Shown here in pieces: positions 17,561 to 25,773 of a stretch of 64,000 nucleotides of DNA. A program made the position numbers and the translations under genes. The notes beneath the pieces are model-generated. The model did not search any database, was not told the DNA's origin, and worked only from the letters and a program-made list of their open reading frames with translations. Origin of the DNA: Mucilaginibacter sp. (GTDB taxonomy: Bacteria; Bacteroidota; Bacteroidia; Sphingobacteriales; Sphingobacteriaceae). Positions within the stretch are counted from its first letter, which is position 1. Every line of letters begins with the position of its first letter. The stretch covers positions 62,001-126,000 of the forward strand of contig JAQBOV010000029.1 in NCBI GenBank assembly GCA_028287895.1. Reading direction: 5' to 3'.

Positions 17561-18334
17561 TTAACTTATCGCCCTATCCAAATGCGTATAGCCCCCATCC
17601 ACATGAATTAACTGCCCGGTGGTATGGCTCGACCGTCCGGACAATAAAAATGCGGTCATATTGGCTATTTCTTCGGCGGTGGTCATACGTTGCCCTAATG
17701 GTATTTTGCAGACGATGGATTTGAGCTTTTCTTCGGGATCAGGCGAGGCTTTTATCCAGTTCTCATATAACGGCGTCCAGCATTCGGCTACAATGATGGC
17801 ATTTACTCTGATGCCGTAAGGCAGCAACTCCACCGCCCATTCCCTTGTCAGTGCATTGCGCCCACCGTTTGATGCCGCATAGGCCGATGTATTCCCCTGC
17901 CCTGTTTCGGCAGTTTTTGAGCCGATATTGACGATAACGCCTTTGCTTTTTTTCAACTCGGGCAGGGCATGATGGGCAAGGAGGTAATAATGCACCAGAT
18001 TTTTGTGCAGTGAGGCCATAAATTGCTCATAATTGCCGTTTTCCAAACCCACGCCATCATTAACGCCGGCGTTGTTTACCAGGCCGTCTATTCTTCCGTA
18101 TTTTTCAATGACCGCTTTAACCGCCTTTTCACATGCTGCAGGATCGGTCAGTTCAGCTACTACCTGCGACGCCCCGCCGTTCAGCGCATTAACAACCCTT
18201 AAATTATCGGCTTCATTGTGGCCAATGATCACCGCAACAGCGCCTTCGGCGGCCAGCACTTTTACAATGCCCTCACCAATGCCTTTAGCCCCGCCGCTTA
18301 CTATAATAACTTTGCCTTTTAGTTGCAGATCCAT
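17561..18334 (-). CDS. SDR-family oxidoreductase, probable L-fucose dehydrogenase with YxxxN in place of YxxxK
   Basis: The start chosen is ATG at 18334 (MDLQLKGK), the usual SDR N-terminus. A longer frame opens at 18358. SGGAKGIGEG binds the cofactor, NNAGV is present, and the catalytic tyrosine is Y152 (SAYAASNGG). The position four residues later, normally Lys, is Asn156 (codon AAC). The segment after it (TREWAVELLPYGIRVNAI, then AECWTPLY) resembles SDRs annotated as L-fucose dehydrogenases, which oxidise L-fucose to L-fuconolactone. The gene lies between the dehydratase and the lactonase, which fits that step. The missing lysine is either a subfamily trait or a loss of function. Confidence 0.82.
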   Translation of the reverse strand: MDLQLKGKVIIVSGGAKGIGEGIVKVLAAEGAVAVIIGHNEADNLRVVNALNGGASQVVAELTDPAACEKAVKAVIEKYGRIDGLVNNAGVNDGVGLENGNYEQFMASLHKNLVHYYLLAHHALPELKKSKGVIVNIGSKTAETGQGNTSAYAASNGGRNALTREWAVELLPYGIRVNAIIVAECWTPLYENWIKASPDPEEKLKSIVCKIPLGQRMTTAEEIANMTAFLLSGRSSHTTGQLIHVDGGYTHLDRAIS

Positions 18335-18402
18335 AGTTCTTTTTATCTGTATTAACACGCCCTGCCCCTCTCAGGAGGAGAATCGTTCATTTTTTAACTC
18401 AT

Positions 18403-19239
18403 TTAACCCTTCAGGTTATAAAATTCAATAGCGTTTTCTCCAAAAAACTGCTCCTGCTCCTGCCGTGATAACTTCGAAGTATATAATTGCAATACTTCCA
18501 AAGCCCGGTTATATCCTCCTGCAAGCAGGCAAACCGGCCAGTCCGAGCCATACATCAGGCGGCTGATACCAAAAGCATTGAAAACTGTATCCAGGTATGG
18601 GGTAAAATCATCAGTATGCCAGCAGTACCAATCGGCTTCGGTAAGCATACCGGATACCTTGCAGTATACATTCTGATGCTTTGCCAAGGCCTGGATACCC
18701 TTTTTCCACCCGTCGATCTCTTTGCTTTTGATATTGGGTTTAGCTAAATGATCAACCACAAATTTTTGGTCAGGGAACTCAGCCGCCAAAATTGACGCAT
18801 ATTTGAGATGATTAGGGTAGATGAGGATATCGTAGGTGAAATTATATTTATGCAGCAACGAAATGCCTTGCTTAAAGCCATCCCGAAGCATAAATTGCTC
18901 ATCAGGATCAGACTGTAAAACATGGCGAAAGCCTTTCATCTTCGAATATTGCGCATAATGCTTCAGCCTGTCCTCTACATTTGACGACTGCAGGTTGACC
19001 CAACCGACCACTCCTTTTATAAAGTCATTTTCCTCTGCCAGATGCAGCATAAAGCGGTTGTCATCCTCTGAGTGACAGGTTTGTATCAATACAGTCCCCT
19101 CGATCCCGTTGTGCTGCAATACAGCAAGCAGATCAGCGGGCATAAAATCGCGCCCGATAACGGACATTTCGTCCGTTATCCAACTGTCCCTTACCGGATC
19201 AAACTGCCAGCAATGCTGATGTGCATCAATTTTTAGCAT
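18403..19239 (-). CDS. Amidohydrolase, probable L-fuconolactonase (COG3618 type)
   Basis: A 278-residue TIM-barrel protein. The HxH pair is at the N-terminus (IDAHQHCWQFDP). VDHLAKPNIK gives the third histidine, and the LMYGSDWPVC aspartate is near the C-terminus. This is the pattern of COG3618 lactonases, which open L-fucono-1,5-lactone and related sugar lactones. Its length matches the family. It overlaps the FAH-family gene by 14 bp and precedes the fucose-dehydrogenase candidate by 68 bp. It should convert L-fuconolactone to L-fuconate. Confidence 0.88.
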   Translation of the reverse strand: MLKIDAHQHCWQFDPVRDSWITDEMSVIGRDFMPADLLAVLQHNGIEGTVLIQTCHSEDDNRFMLHLAEENDFIKGVVGWVNLQSSNVEDRLKHYAQYSKMKGFRHVLQSDPDEQFMLRDGFKQGISLLHKYNFTYDILIYPNHLKYASILAAEFPDQKFVVDHLAKPNIKSKEIDGWKKGIQALAKHQNVYCKVSGMLTEADWYCWHTDDFTPYLDTVFNAFGISRLMYGSDWPVCLLAGGYNRALEVLQLYTSKLSRQEQEQFFGENAIEFYNLKG

Positions 19240-20077
19240 AGGCTACCACGTTTTGCTTTGCGCTCCCCAACCCGTCAATTCCCAATTCTATCACATCGCC
19301 GGGTTTTAAGTATAAATTCGGTTTCATCCCAAGTCCTACCCCGGCAGGTGTACCGGTTGAAATGATATCACCGGGCAAAAGGGTCATAAACTGACTGGTA
19401 TAAGCGATAACAAAAGGGATATTAAAGATAAAGTTTGCCGTAGTACCCTCCTGCATGGTTTTACCATTTAGTTTGAGCCACAGGCGCAGACTGTGCGGAT
19501 CGCTTATCTCATCCGGGGTCGCCATAAATGGCCCGATGGGCGCAAAAGTATCGCAGCCTTTTCCTTTATCCCAGGTGCCGCTCCGTTCGAGCTGGAACTC
19601 GCGCTCCGATACATCATTGTGCAATACATAGCCGGCCACATAATCCATTGCATCCGCCTGGTCCACATAGCTTGCCTTTTTGCCGATGACCACCGCCAAT
19701 TCTACTTCCCAATCTGTTTTTACCGAATTTTTAGGGATGATGATATCATCATTGGGACCGGTAATGGCTGTTGTTGATTTGAAGAAAATAACCGGCTCGG
19801 GCGGCGCAGTGGCATTGGTCTCCCTGGCATGATCGACATAATTCAATCCAATGCATACAATTTTCGACGGGCGGCCAACGGGGCAGCCAAGACGTATGTC
19901 ATCTTTTACCCGGGGCAGATCATTATTTTTTATAAAGTCAGCCAGGCGTCTGGGTCCGTCCGTTTCAAAGAATCGTTCGTCGTAATCCTGGCCAAAGGCT
20001 GAGCTGTCATATCGTTTATCGTTAATAATAATTCCTGTTTTTTCTTTGCCGGCGTGGCCGAATCGGATTAGTTTCAT
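19226..20077 (-). CDS. Fumarylacetoacetate-hydrolase-family protein, probable 2,4-diketo-3-deoxy-L-fuconate hydrolase
   Basis: The start is ATG at 20077 (MKLIRFG). An upstream ATG at 20104 lies inside a palindromic repeat and is rejected. The 283-residue protein carries the FAH fold. VIFFKSTTAITGPND and DWEVELAVVIG supply the metal-binding glutamates, HNDVSERE supplies an acidic ligand, and ISTGTPAGVGLG is the family's C-terminal signature. In the oxidative fucose route this enzyme splits 2,4-diketo-3-deoxy-L-fuconate into pyruvate and L-lactate. Its place in the operon, followed directly by the lactonase, supports that reading. Confidence 0.88.
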   Translation of the reverse strand: MKLIRFGHAGKEKTGIIINDKRYDSSAFGQDYDERFFETDGPRRLADFIKNNDLPRVKDDIRLGCPVGRPSKIVCIGLNYVDHARETNATAPPEPVIFFKSTTAITGPNDDIIIPKNSVKTDWEVELAVVIGKKASYVDQADAMDYVAGYVLHNDVSEREFQLERSGTWDKGKGCDTFAPIGPFMATPDEISDPHSLRLWLKLNGKTMQEGTTANFIFNIPFVIAYTSQFMTLLPGDIISTGTPAGVGLGMKPNLYLKPGDVIELGIDGLGSAKQNVVAYAKN

Positions 20078-20100
20078 AGTGTATAAATGATAAAAGACTG

Positions 20101-20191
20101 TCATTTCGGATGACAGTGAGAAATCTCATAGAACTTACAAAACGAACTGTGCATTTTGTATAAGATTTATCCTGGCTGCCCGCCGAAATGA
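20101..20191. repeat. Dispersed palindromic element, copy 2
   Basis: Terminal inverted arms TCATTTCGG (20101-20109) and CCGAAATGA (20183-20191) enclose GAGAAATCTCAT and ATAAGATTTAT words. It fills most of the 101 bp gap between the fucosidase and FAH-family genes. Such palindromes are common in this bacterial group and are usually REP- or MITE-like. Confidence 0.7.
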
Positions 20192-20205
20192 TATCGGGTT
20201 TTATT

Positions 20206-21531
20206 TTACTTTGTTGTTAGTTTTATAATCGTGTCGTAAGGATCTGTTTGAATGCCTTTTATATAAACAAACACACCTTCCGGCTGCTGTCTAAATTTAA
20301 GCGAATTTCCGTTAGTCATTGCACTAACTTTTATAATTTTTTGTTTTAGTGACGGGATAAGAATATAATCTTCTGATGGTGCTGAAAGCAGGTGTGCATA
20401 CAGGGTATTTTCCTTTGCAGTAACCACACCCCATTGCTGTGGCGCTGCGGCATTGCCGCGGGTACCATAAATGCTTTCACCGTTCTTTTTCATCCAGGCG
20501 CCAACTTTAGCCAGGGTATCCACAAATTCGGGCTGGATCTTTCCGTTTGGCATAGGGCCAATGTTCAACAGGAAATTGGCATTGCGCCCGGCTGCATTTA
20601 CCAGGTAGCTGACGATCTGTTTTACCGATTTGTAATTCTGGTCGTTGATATTGAAGCCCCAGCTATCGTTAATGGTTTGGCAAGTTTCCAAAGGCAAAGT
20701 GCTAATCTTTGATTCGCCGCTAAAACCGGTGGTATTACCGCCCGGCAGATCTTTTTCAAACATCTGGAAATCCTCGCCTAAAAATGGCGCTAAGTGATGA
20801 TTATTGCCGACCAGGATGGATGAGTTGAGTTGGTGTATCAAAGGATATAGCTCATCAAAATGCCAGTTAACGCTGCGCCTTTCCCACTGTCCGTCAAACC
20901 AAATGCCTTTTACGCCAGGGTAATTGGTGATCAGCTCGGTTAACTGCGTCTTCATAAAATTGATATAGCTGTTCCAATCAGCGTTTTCGGGTTTGCCGTT
21001 CACTATCGGCTGACCGAAGGCATAGTCCGGCCTGCCCCAATCCAGCAGCGAATAATAAAAATGCAGTTCGATGCCTTCTTTTTTACACTCCCGGGCCAGT
21101 TCCATCAGGGGATCTTTGTGATAGGGCGTAGCATCGACAATATTATAAGAACTGGCTTTTGTTTTGAACATGCTGAAACCGTCATGATGCCGTGAGGTGA
21201 TGGTAATATATTTCATCCCTGCCGCTTTTGCCAGAGCAACCCACTGCCGGGCGTCAAAATCTTCGGGACGGAAAAAGGCAGCCAGGCGTTTGTAATTATC
21301 ATACGGTATCTTGCGCTCATGCATCACCCACTCACCTGCACCCAACTCGCTGTAAATGCCCCAATGGATAAACATGCCAAACTTCATATCCTGAAATTCC
21401 CTGCGCGAGGCAAGGTTTTCGGCGGTAGGCGTATAGGACTGCAATAACCCTGAGGGGTTGCCCTGGGCTTTTACAATAACTGAACTTATGCAGCATAAAC
21501 CAATGAGCAGCAGTTTCCTTTTCATAAGCAT
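20206..21531 (-). CDS. Alpha-L-fucosidase, GH29 (first copy)
   Basis: A 441-residue secreted protein with a signal peptide (MLMKRKLLLIGLCC...VKAQ). GH29 markers are GMFIHWG near residue 53, the ITSRHHDGF substrate-binding histidines, and GIWFDGQW with the nucleophile Asp. It hydrolyses terminal alpha-L-fucosyl linkages in the periplasm or at the cell surface. Its start ATG overlaps the TAA of the upstream SDR gene by one base, so the two are coupled. It differs substantially from the fucosidase at 24414-25763, so linkage preferences probably differ. Confidence 0.92.
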   Translation of the reverse strand: MLMKRKLLLIGLCCISSVIVKAQGNPSGLLQSYTPTAENLASRREFQDMKFGMFIHWGIYSELGAGEWVMHERKIPYDNYKRLAAFFRPEDFDARQWVALAKAAGMKYITITSRHHDGFSMFKTKASSYNIVDATPYHKDPLMELARECKKEGIELHFYYSLLDWGRPDYAFGQPIVNGKPENADWNSYINFMKTQLTELITNYPGVKGIWFDGQWERRSVNWHFDELYPLIHQLNSSILVGNNHHLAPFLGEDFQMFEKDLPGGNTTGFSGESKISTLPLETCQTINDSWGFNINDQNYKSVKQIVSYLVNAAGRNANFLLNIGPMPNGKIQPEFVDTLAKVGAWMKKNGESIYGTRGNAAAPQQWGVVTAKENTLYAHLLSAPSEDYILIPSLKQKIIKVSAMTNGNSLKFRQQPEGVFVYIKGIQTDPYDTIIKLTTK

Positions 21532-22295
21532 TACGTATTAATTTTTATAAATCCGCCATCAATAGGGTAATCACATCCCGTGATAAAGCCGGCCTCGTCT
21601 GAACATAAATACAGTGCCAATGCAGCTACTTCCTCGGGCTTTCCCATGCGGCCTATAGGCTGGCTTTTTGATAATTTATCGAAAATTTCTTGCTGGTTAT
21701 CCGGGTAATTTTTGGCGATGAAGCCATCCACAAAGGGGGTGTGGATACGCGCCGGGGAAATACTGTTGCAGCGGATATGGTCATGCAGATAGTCGCGTGC
21801 CACAGATAGCGTCATGGCGAAAATAGCGCCTTTACTGGTGGAGTAGGCAAACCGGTCCACCAAACCGACACTTGCGGCTATAGATGCCGTATTTAAGATC
21901 ACCCCACCGCCTTTAGCCTTCATTAAGGGGATTGCGGCGAACAAGCAGTTGTAGGCGCCTTTTACATTTACGTTCATTACCCGGTCAAAATCGGCCTCCT
22001 GCGTCGTATCGGCACTACCTATGTGGGCTATTCCGGCATTGTTCACCAGAATATCGGCTTGAGCTATCAAATTAAAGGTGTCAACCACCTGTTGCTGTTT
22101 GCTTACGTCGCAGGAATAACTAAAAGCAGTTCCATGGGCAGATTTTATTTCGGCTGCAGTAGCTGATGCAGCCTCAGAATCCATTTCGATGATATGCACA
22201 GCGGCACCCTGCCGGGCGAAAAGCATAGCTATGGCTTTGCCGATGCCGCTGCCGCCTCCTGTAATGATTGCTGATTTATTTTTTAAACTAAACAT
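21531..22295 (-). CDS. SDR-family oxidoreductase, probable 2-keto-3-deoxy-L-fuconate dehydrogenase
   Basis: A 254-residue classical SDR with TGGGSGIGKA, NNAGI and an intact YSTSK catalytic motif. The C-terminal region (RIHTPFVDGFIAKNYP, SQPIGRMGKPEEVA, TGCDYPIDGGF) closely resembles SDRs assigned as 2-keto-3-deoxy-L-fuconate 4-dehydrogenase in the Xanthomonas-type fucose pathway. The reaction makes 2,4-diketo-3-deoxy-L-fuconate, the substrate of the FAH-family enzyme. It sits between the UxaA-type dehydratase (87 bp upstream) and the first GH29 gene (1 bp overlap). Confidence 0.88.
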   Translation of the reverse strand: MFSLKNKSAIITGGGSGIGKAIAMLFARQGAAVHIIEMDSEAASATAAEIKSAHGTAFSYSCDVSKQQQVVDTFNLIAQADILVNNAGIAHIGSADTTQEADFDRVMNVNVKGAYNCLFAAIPLMKAKGGGVILNTASIAASVGLVDRFAYSTSKGAIFAMTLSVARDYLHDHIRCNSISPARIHTPFVDGFIAKNYPDNQQEIFDKLSKSQPIGRMGKPEEVAALALYLCSDEAGFITGCDYPIDGGFIKINT

Positions 22296-22382
22296 TTTTT
22301 TATTTCGAAATTCGAATTTATTATTGAAACTCTTGCTGTTCGCGGATTGTAAATTCCGGAATTGAAAATCCGGAATCCGAAA

Positions 22383-24041
22383 TTACAACGAAACTCCCCT
22401 TTTCCAGGGTATAAAATCATCCTGCTCTAACTGTACCGATTTTGGCTGCTCTTGGCCGCTGGCTACTTTTATCACATATTCCAGGATACGTTCGCCGGCC
22501 TGTTTGATCGTCTCGGAGCCCTCAATGATAGTTCCGCAATTGATATCAATAATATCCGGCATTTTGTTAAAGGTGAGGGTATTGGTAGATAATTTAATCA
22601 CCGGGGCAACGGGATTTCCGGTTGGGGTACCCAGTCCGGTGGTAAATAATACGACATTGGCGCCGGAGCCAACCTCTGCCGTGGTGCTTTCCACATCGCT
22701 TCCCGGTGTGCAAAGTAAATTCAAGCCGCTTTTGGTTACCTTCTCGGGATAGTCGAGCACTGCAATGACCGGCGATGTACCCCCTTTTTTTGCCGCGCCC
22801 GCCGATTTGATTGCGTCGGTAATCAGGCCATCCTTTATATTACCAAAGGACGGGTTTGCGTAAAATCCTGAACCATCGCGCTCGGCTCTGGCATTGTAGG
22901 TGATCATCAGGTCCATAAAACGTCTGGCAGTATCTTCGTCAACACAACGGTCGCTCAGTTCCTGCTCCACACCGCAAAGTTCAGGGAATTCGGAAAGGAT
23001 AACCGAACCGCCCAGAGAAACTAAAATATCAGACACATAACCCAAAGCCGGGTTCGCAGATATGCCTGAAAAACCATCCGAACCGCCACATTCCAAGCCG
23101 ATGCAAAGCTTTGATAAAGAAGCAGGTTTGCGTTCATTCCGGTTGGCCGCTGCCAGACCTGCGAAAGTTTGCTTTAGCGCTTCCTGCAGTAACTTTCTTT
23201 CTGTGCCTACCTTTTGCTGTTCCAATATTACAATCGGTTTGCTGCATGAAGGGTCACGTTTGGCGATCTCCTCCTGCAAAATATGGGCCTGTGCATGCTG
23301 GCAGCCAAGACTCAAGACCGTTGCGCCCGCCACGTTTGGATGCGTGACGTACCCGGCCAGCAGTCCGCATAAAGCCCGCGAATCCTGCTGTGTGCCTCCG
23401 CAACCCATATCATGCGTTAAAAATTTGATGCCGTCAATATTTTTAAAGAACCGTTTTGCGCCGGATTCTTCAGCGCTTGCCTGCATGTCGGCACTCAATA
23501 TTTCCTGGGTTGATTTACCAGCCTGGTAAAGCCCGATCAGCTGCTCCACTTCACTTTCGTAGTTCTTAGCTTTTTTGTAGCCGAGTTTATCCACCAATGC
23601 TTCCTTCATCACCTGTATATTACGGTTCTGGCAAAATACGAGTGGGATAACTATCCAATAATTGGCTGTACCTACAGAGCCGTCTGCCCGGTGATAACCC
23701 ATAAATGTCCGCCCGGCGAATTTTGAAGTGTCGGGCTGCTGCCAATCCAATTTGCGTTTACCCAAGTGAAATTCACTGGAAGCATGATGTATATTTTCTG
23801 TTGAGATCAAACCGCCCCGCGGAATATTCTTTGTTGCCTTGCCCACCAGTACGCCGTACATAAATATGGAGTCATCCGGGTGCAGGGCGTTAATGGCAAA
23901 CTTATGTTTGGCTGCCACAGGGCCGGTCAGATTAAAACTTTGCCCTTCAAATTCAATAAGCGTTCCCTGTCCAAGGTCGCCCAGGGCGACCAGGACGTTA
24001 TCGCGGGGGTGTATGCGTATAAAGCGATGTTCTTTTGTCAT
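22383..24041 (-). CDS. UxaA/GarD-family sugar-acid dehydratase
   Basis: A 552-residue protein with an N-terminal SAF domain (about residues 1-100) and the UxaA catalytic region (THDMGCGGTQQDSR, LGLECGGSDGFSG, ANPALGYVSD). Classical members are D-altronate or D-galactarate dehydratases that use Fe(II) or Mn(II). Here it is embedded among fucose genes, with the mutarotase upstream and the KDF-dehydrogenase-type SDR downstream. The neighbours suggest L-fuconate or a stereochemically related acid as substrate. No uronate isomerase or tagaturonate reductase is nearby, which argues against altronate. It may duplicate the IlvD/Edd enzyme or act on a different acid. Confidence 0.88.
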   Translation of the reverse strand: MTKEHRFIRIHPRDNVLVALGDLGQGTLIEFEGQSFNLTGPVAAKHKFAINALHPDDSIFMYGVLVGKATKNIPRGGLISTENIHHASSEFHLGKRKLDWQQPDTSKFAGRTFMGYHRADGSVGTANYWIVIPLVFCQNRNIQVMKEALVDKLGYKKAKNYESEVEQLIGLYQAGKSTQEILSADMQASAEESGAKRFFKNIDGIKFLTHDMGCGGTQQDSRALCGLLAGYVTHPNVAGATVLSLGCQHAQAHILQEEIAKRDPSCSKPIVILEQQKVGTERKLLQEALKQTFAGLAAANRNERKPASLSKLCIGLECGGSDGFSGISANPALGYVSDILVSLGGSVILSEFPELCGVEQELSDRCVDEDTARRFMDLMITYNARAERDGSGFYANPSFGNIKDGLITDAIKSAGAAKKGGTSPVIAVLDYPEKVTKSGLNLLCTPGSDVESTTAEVGSGANVVLFTTGLGTPTGNPVAPVIKLSTNTLTFNKMPDIIDINCGTIIEGSETIKQAGERILEYVIKVASGQEQPKSVQLEQDDFIPWKRGVSL

Positions 24042-24074
24042 TTTTGTATTTTCTTTTCTTTTTGTCGGAATCCT

Positions 24075-24410
24075 TTAGTCACTTAAACCAAATATCTTGT
24101 CCATCAATACCCACTTGTCTCCCGGCTTTGCATTTTTGGGCGCCTGCTGAAACTTCCACATCAGGGTTTCCCATTCCTGTACCTTTGCATTATTAGCATC
24201 CATCGCTGCTTTGCGCTCAAATGTGAAGCTGTTGTCTGTCTCCATTATCATCAGTAAACGGCCCTCAAAACGGTATATTTCCATATTGGTGATACCTGAA
24301 TCAAGAATACTCTTTTTGATCTCCGGCCAAAGCTGACGATGGTATGCCTCATACTCAGCAATCAGCTGGACATCATCTTTCAGATCAAGTGTCAAACAAT
24401 ATCGTTTCAT
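24075..24410 (-). CDS. L-rhamnose-mutarotase-family protein, probable L-fucose mutarotase
   Basis: A 111-residue RhaM/YiiL-type protein of the normal family length. YHRQLWPEI holds the expected catalytic histidine and MEIYRFEGRLLMIME forms the core beta strand. These dimeric ferredoxin-like enzymes interconvert the alpha and beta anomers of deoxy-L-sugars. Between a GH29 fucosidase (3 bp gap) and the UxaA-type dehydratase, it most likely supplies the anomer of fucose used by the dehydrogenase. Confidence 0.88.
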   Translation of the reverse strand: MKRYCLTLDLKDDVQLIAEYEAYHRQLWPEIKKSILDSGITNMEIYRFEGRLLMIMETDNSFTFERKAAMDANNAKVQEWETLMWKFQQAPKNAKPGDKWVLMDKIFGLSD

Positions 24411-24413
24411 AAT

Positions 24414-25763
24414 TTACTGAAGTGTTAATTCAACAACAGGTATCTCATAATGTGGTTTGTTCTGCGGTAAAGTCAGCTCCAGGTCGTTGCCGCTGGCGGC
24501 GTATTTGAGTTCCGAATAATCATTTAAAAACTGCGCATATCTGACCTTATCCCTGTAACCCGGCAATATCAGTTTACCATCCGCCGGATAATGATAAACA
24601 TGCACATATAACCGTTTGGTTTGCGGATTATAGGTCAGCTTAGTGTTATCGGGAGTTTTAAATTCCGGCGGCGCATAGGTGCAGTTATAAATAGCTTTAC
24701 TATTGGCGTGCATCCAGTATGACATCGTATCGAGCGCATTTGTTGCGCGGTAATCAAACTCGCCGCGTGCTGTTGGACCGACATTGAGGATCAGGTTTCC
24801 ACCGTTACTTACAGAAGTGATCAGCAGATCAAGCAACTGGCGGTGTGTTTTCCAGGTGTTCTCATCCCTGTAATACCCCCATGAGCCTGAAAAGGTCTGG
24901 CAGGTCTCCCAGGTTTTGCCTTTATATTGGGCCAGTTCTTTGCTGCTTACCTGCTCGGGGGTTACAAAGTCGGCGCCATCAGCATATTCATCAAGCCCTA
25001 ACCTGTTATTTACGATAATGCCGGGCTGTAGTTTTCTGACTAATTTCAGCAATTCTACCGAACCCCAATCATCCTCGCCTTTTCCGTGCTTTTCTCCCTT
25101 GGACCAGGACCAATCCAGCCACAATACATCGATCTTTCCATAATTGGTCAGTAATTCAGTGATCTGGTTACGCATATATTGCCTGTATTTGGCCATATCG
25201 CGCCCTTTGTTTAAACGCGCGTAGGTCGCCTTGTCGGTATCAACCTGCACAAGCGGGTGAGCATTGTCCATCGTATAATCAGGGTGATGCCAGTCGAGCA
25301 ATGAATAATAAAACCCGACCTTCATCCCCTGTGCTCTGAAGGCATCTACATATGCTCTTACCAGGTCGCGTTTGGCCTGGGTATTGGGTGCTTTATAATC
25401 GGTATATTTTGAGTCGAACAGGCAAAAGCCTTCATGATGCTTGCTGGTCAGCACGGCATATTTCATGCCCGCAGCTTTGGCTTCCCTGGCCCATTTTTCC
25501 GGGTCGAAATGATCAGGGTTAAACTGGTCGAAATATTTCTGGTACTGCTCGTTGGTTAAATGCTCATTGTGCTTTACCCACTCATGCCTTGCGGCCTGTG
25601 CGTACAGCCCCCAGTGAATGAACATCCCGAAGCGGGCATCGGTCCACCACTTCATGCGTTGTTCTTTCTGCGCCGTTGTTTCATTGCCGATCTTTTTTTG
25701 AGCGAAAACTGATAAGGTTGTGAGCGATGCAATGAGTACGGTGAATAATATTTTTCTTGACAT
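24414..25763 (-). CDS. Alpha-L-fucosidase, GH29 (second copy)
   Basis: A 449-residue secreted protein with a signal peptide (MSRKILFTVLIASLTTLSVFAQ). GH29 features are GMFIHWGLY, LTSKHHEGF and VLWLDWSW with the presumed nucleophile Asp. It is the second gene of the operon, 10 bp after fucP and 3 bp before the mutarotase. Compared with the 20206-21531 enzyme it has WLDWSW in place of WFDGQW around the nucleophile, so the two belong to different GH29 branches. Confidence 0.92.
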   Translation of the reverse strand: MSRKILFTVLIASLTTLSVFAQKKIGNETTAQKEQRMKWWTDARFGMFIHWGLYAQAARHEWVKHNEHLTNEQYQKYFDQFNPDHFDPEKWAREAKAAGMKYAVLTSKHHEGFCLFDSKYTDYKAPNTQAKRDLVRAYVDAFRAQGMKVGFYYSLLDWHHPDYTMDNAHPLVQVDTDKATYARLNKGRDMAKYRQYMRNQITELLTNYGKIDVLWLDWSWSKGEKHGKGEDDWGSVELLKLVRKLQPGIIVNNRLGLDEYADGADFVTPEQVSSKELAQYKGKTWETCQTFSGSWGYYRDENTWKTHRQLLDLLITSVSNGGNLILNVGPTARGEFDYRATNALDTMSYWMHANSKAIYNCTYAPPEFKTPDNTKLTYNPQTKRLYVHVYHYPADGKLILPGYRDKVRYAQFLNDYSELKYAASGNDLELTLPQNKPHYEIPVVELTLQ

Positions 25764-25773
25764 AACTTTATGA

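Noticed and set aside
20078..20104. Upstream ATG extending the FAH-family protein by nine residues
   Set aside because: The ATG lies inside the palindromic repeat and the added residues are not typical of the family; MKLIRFG is the natural start.
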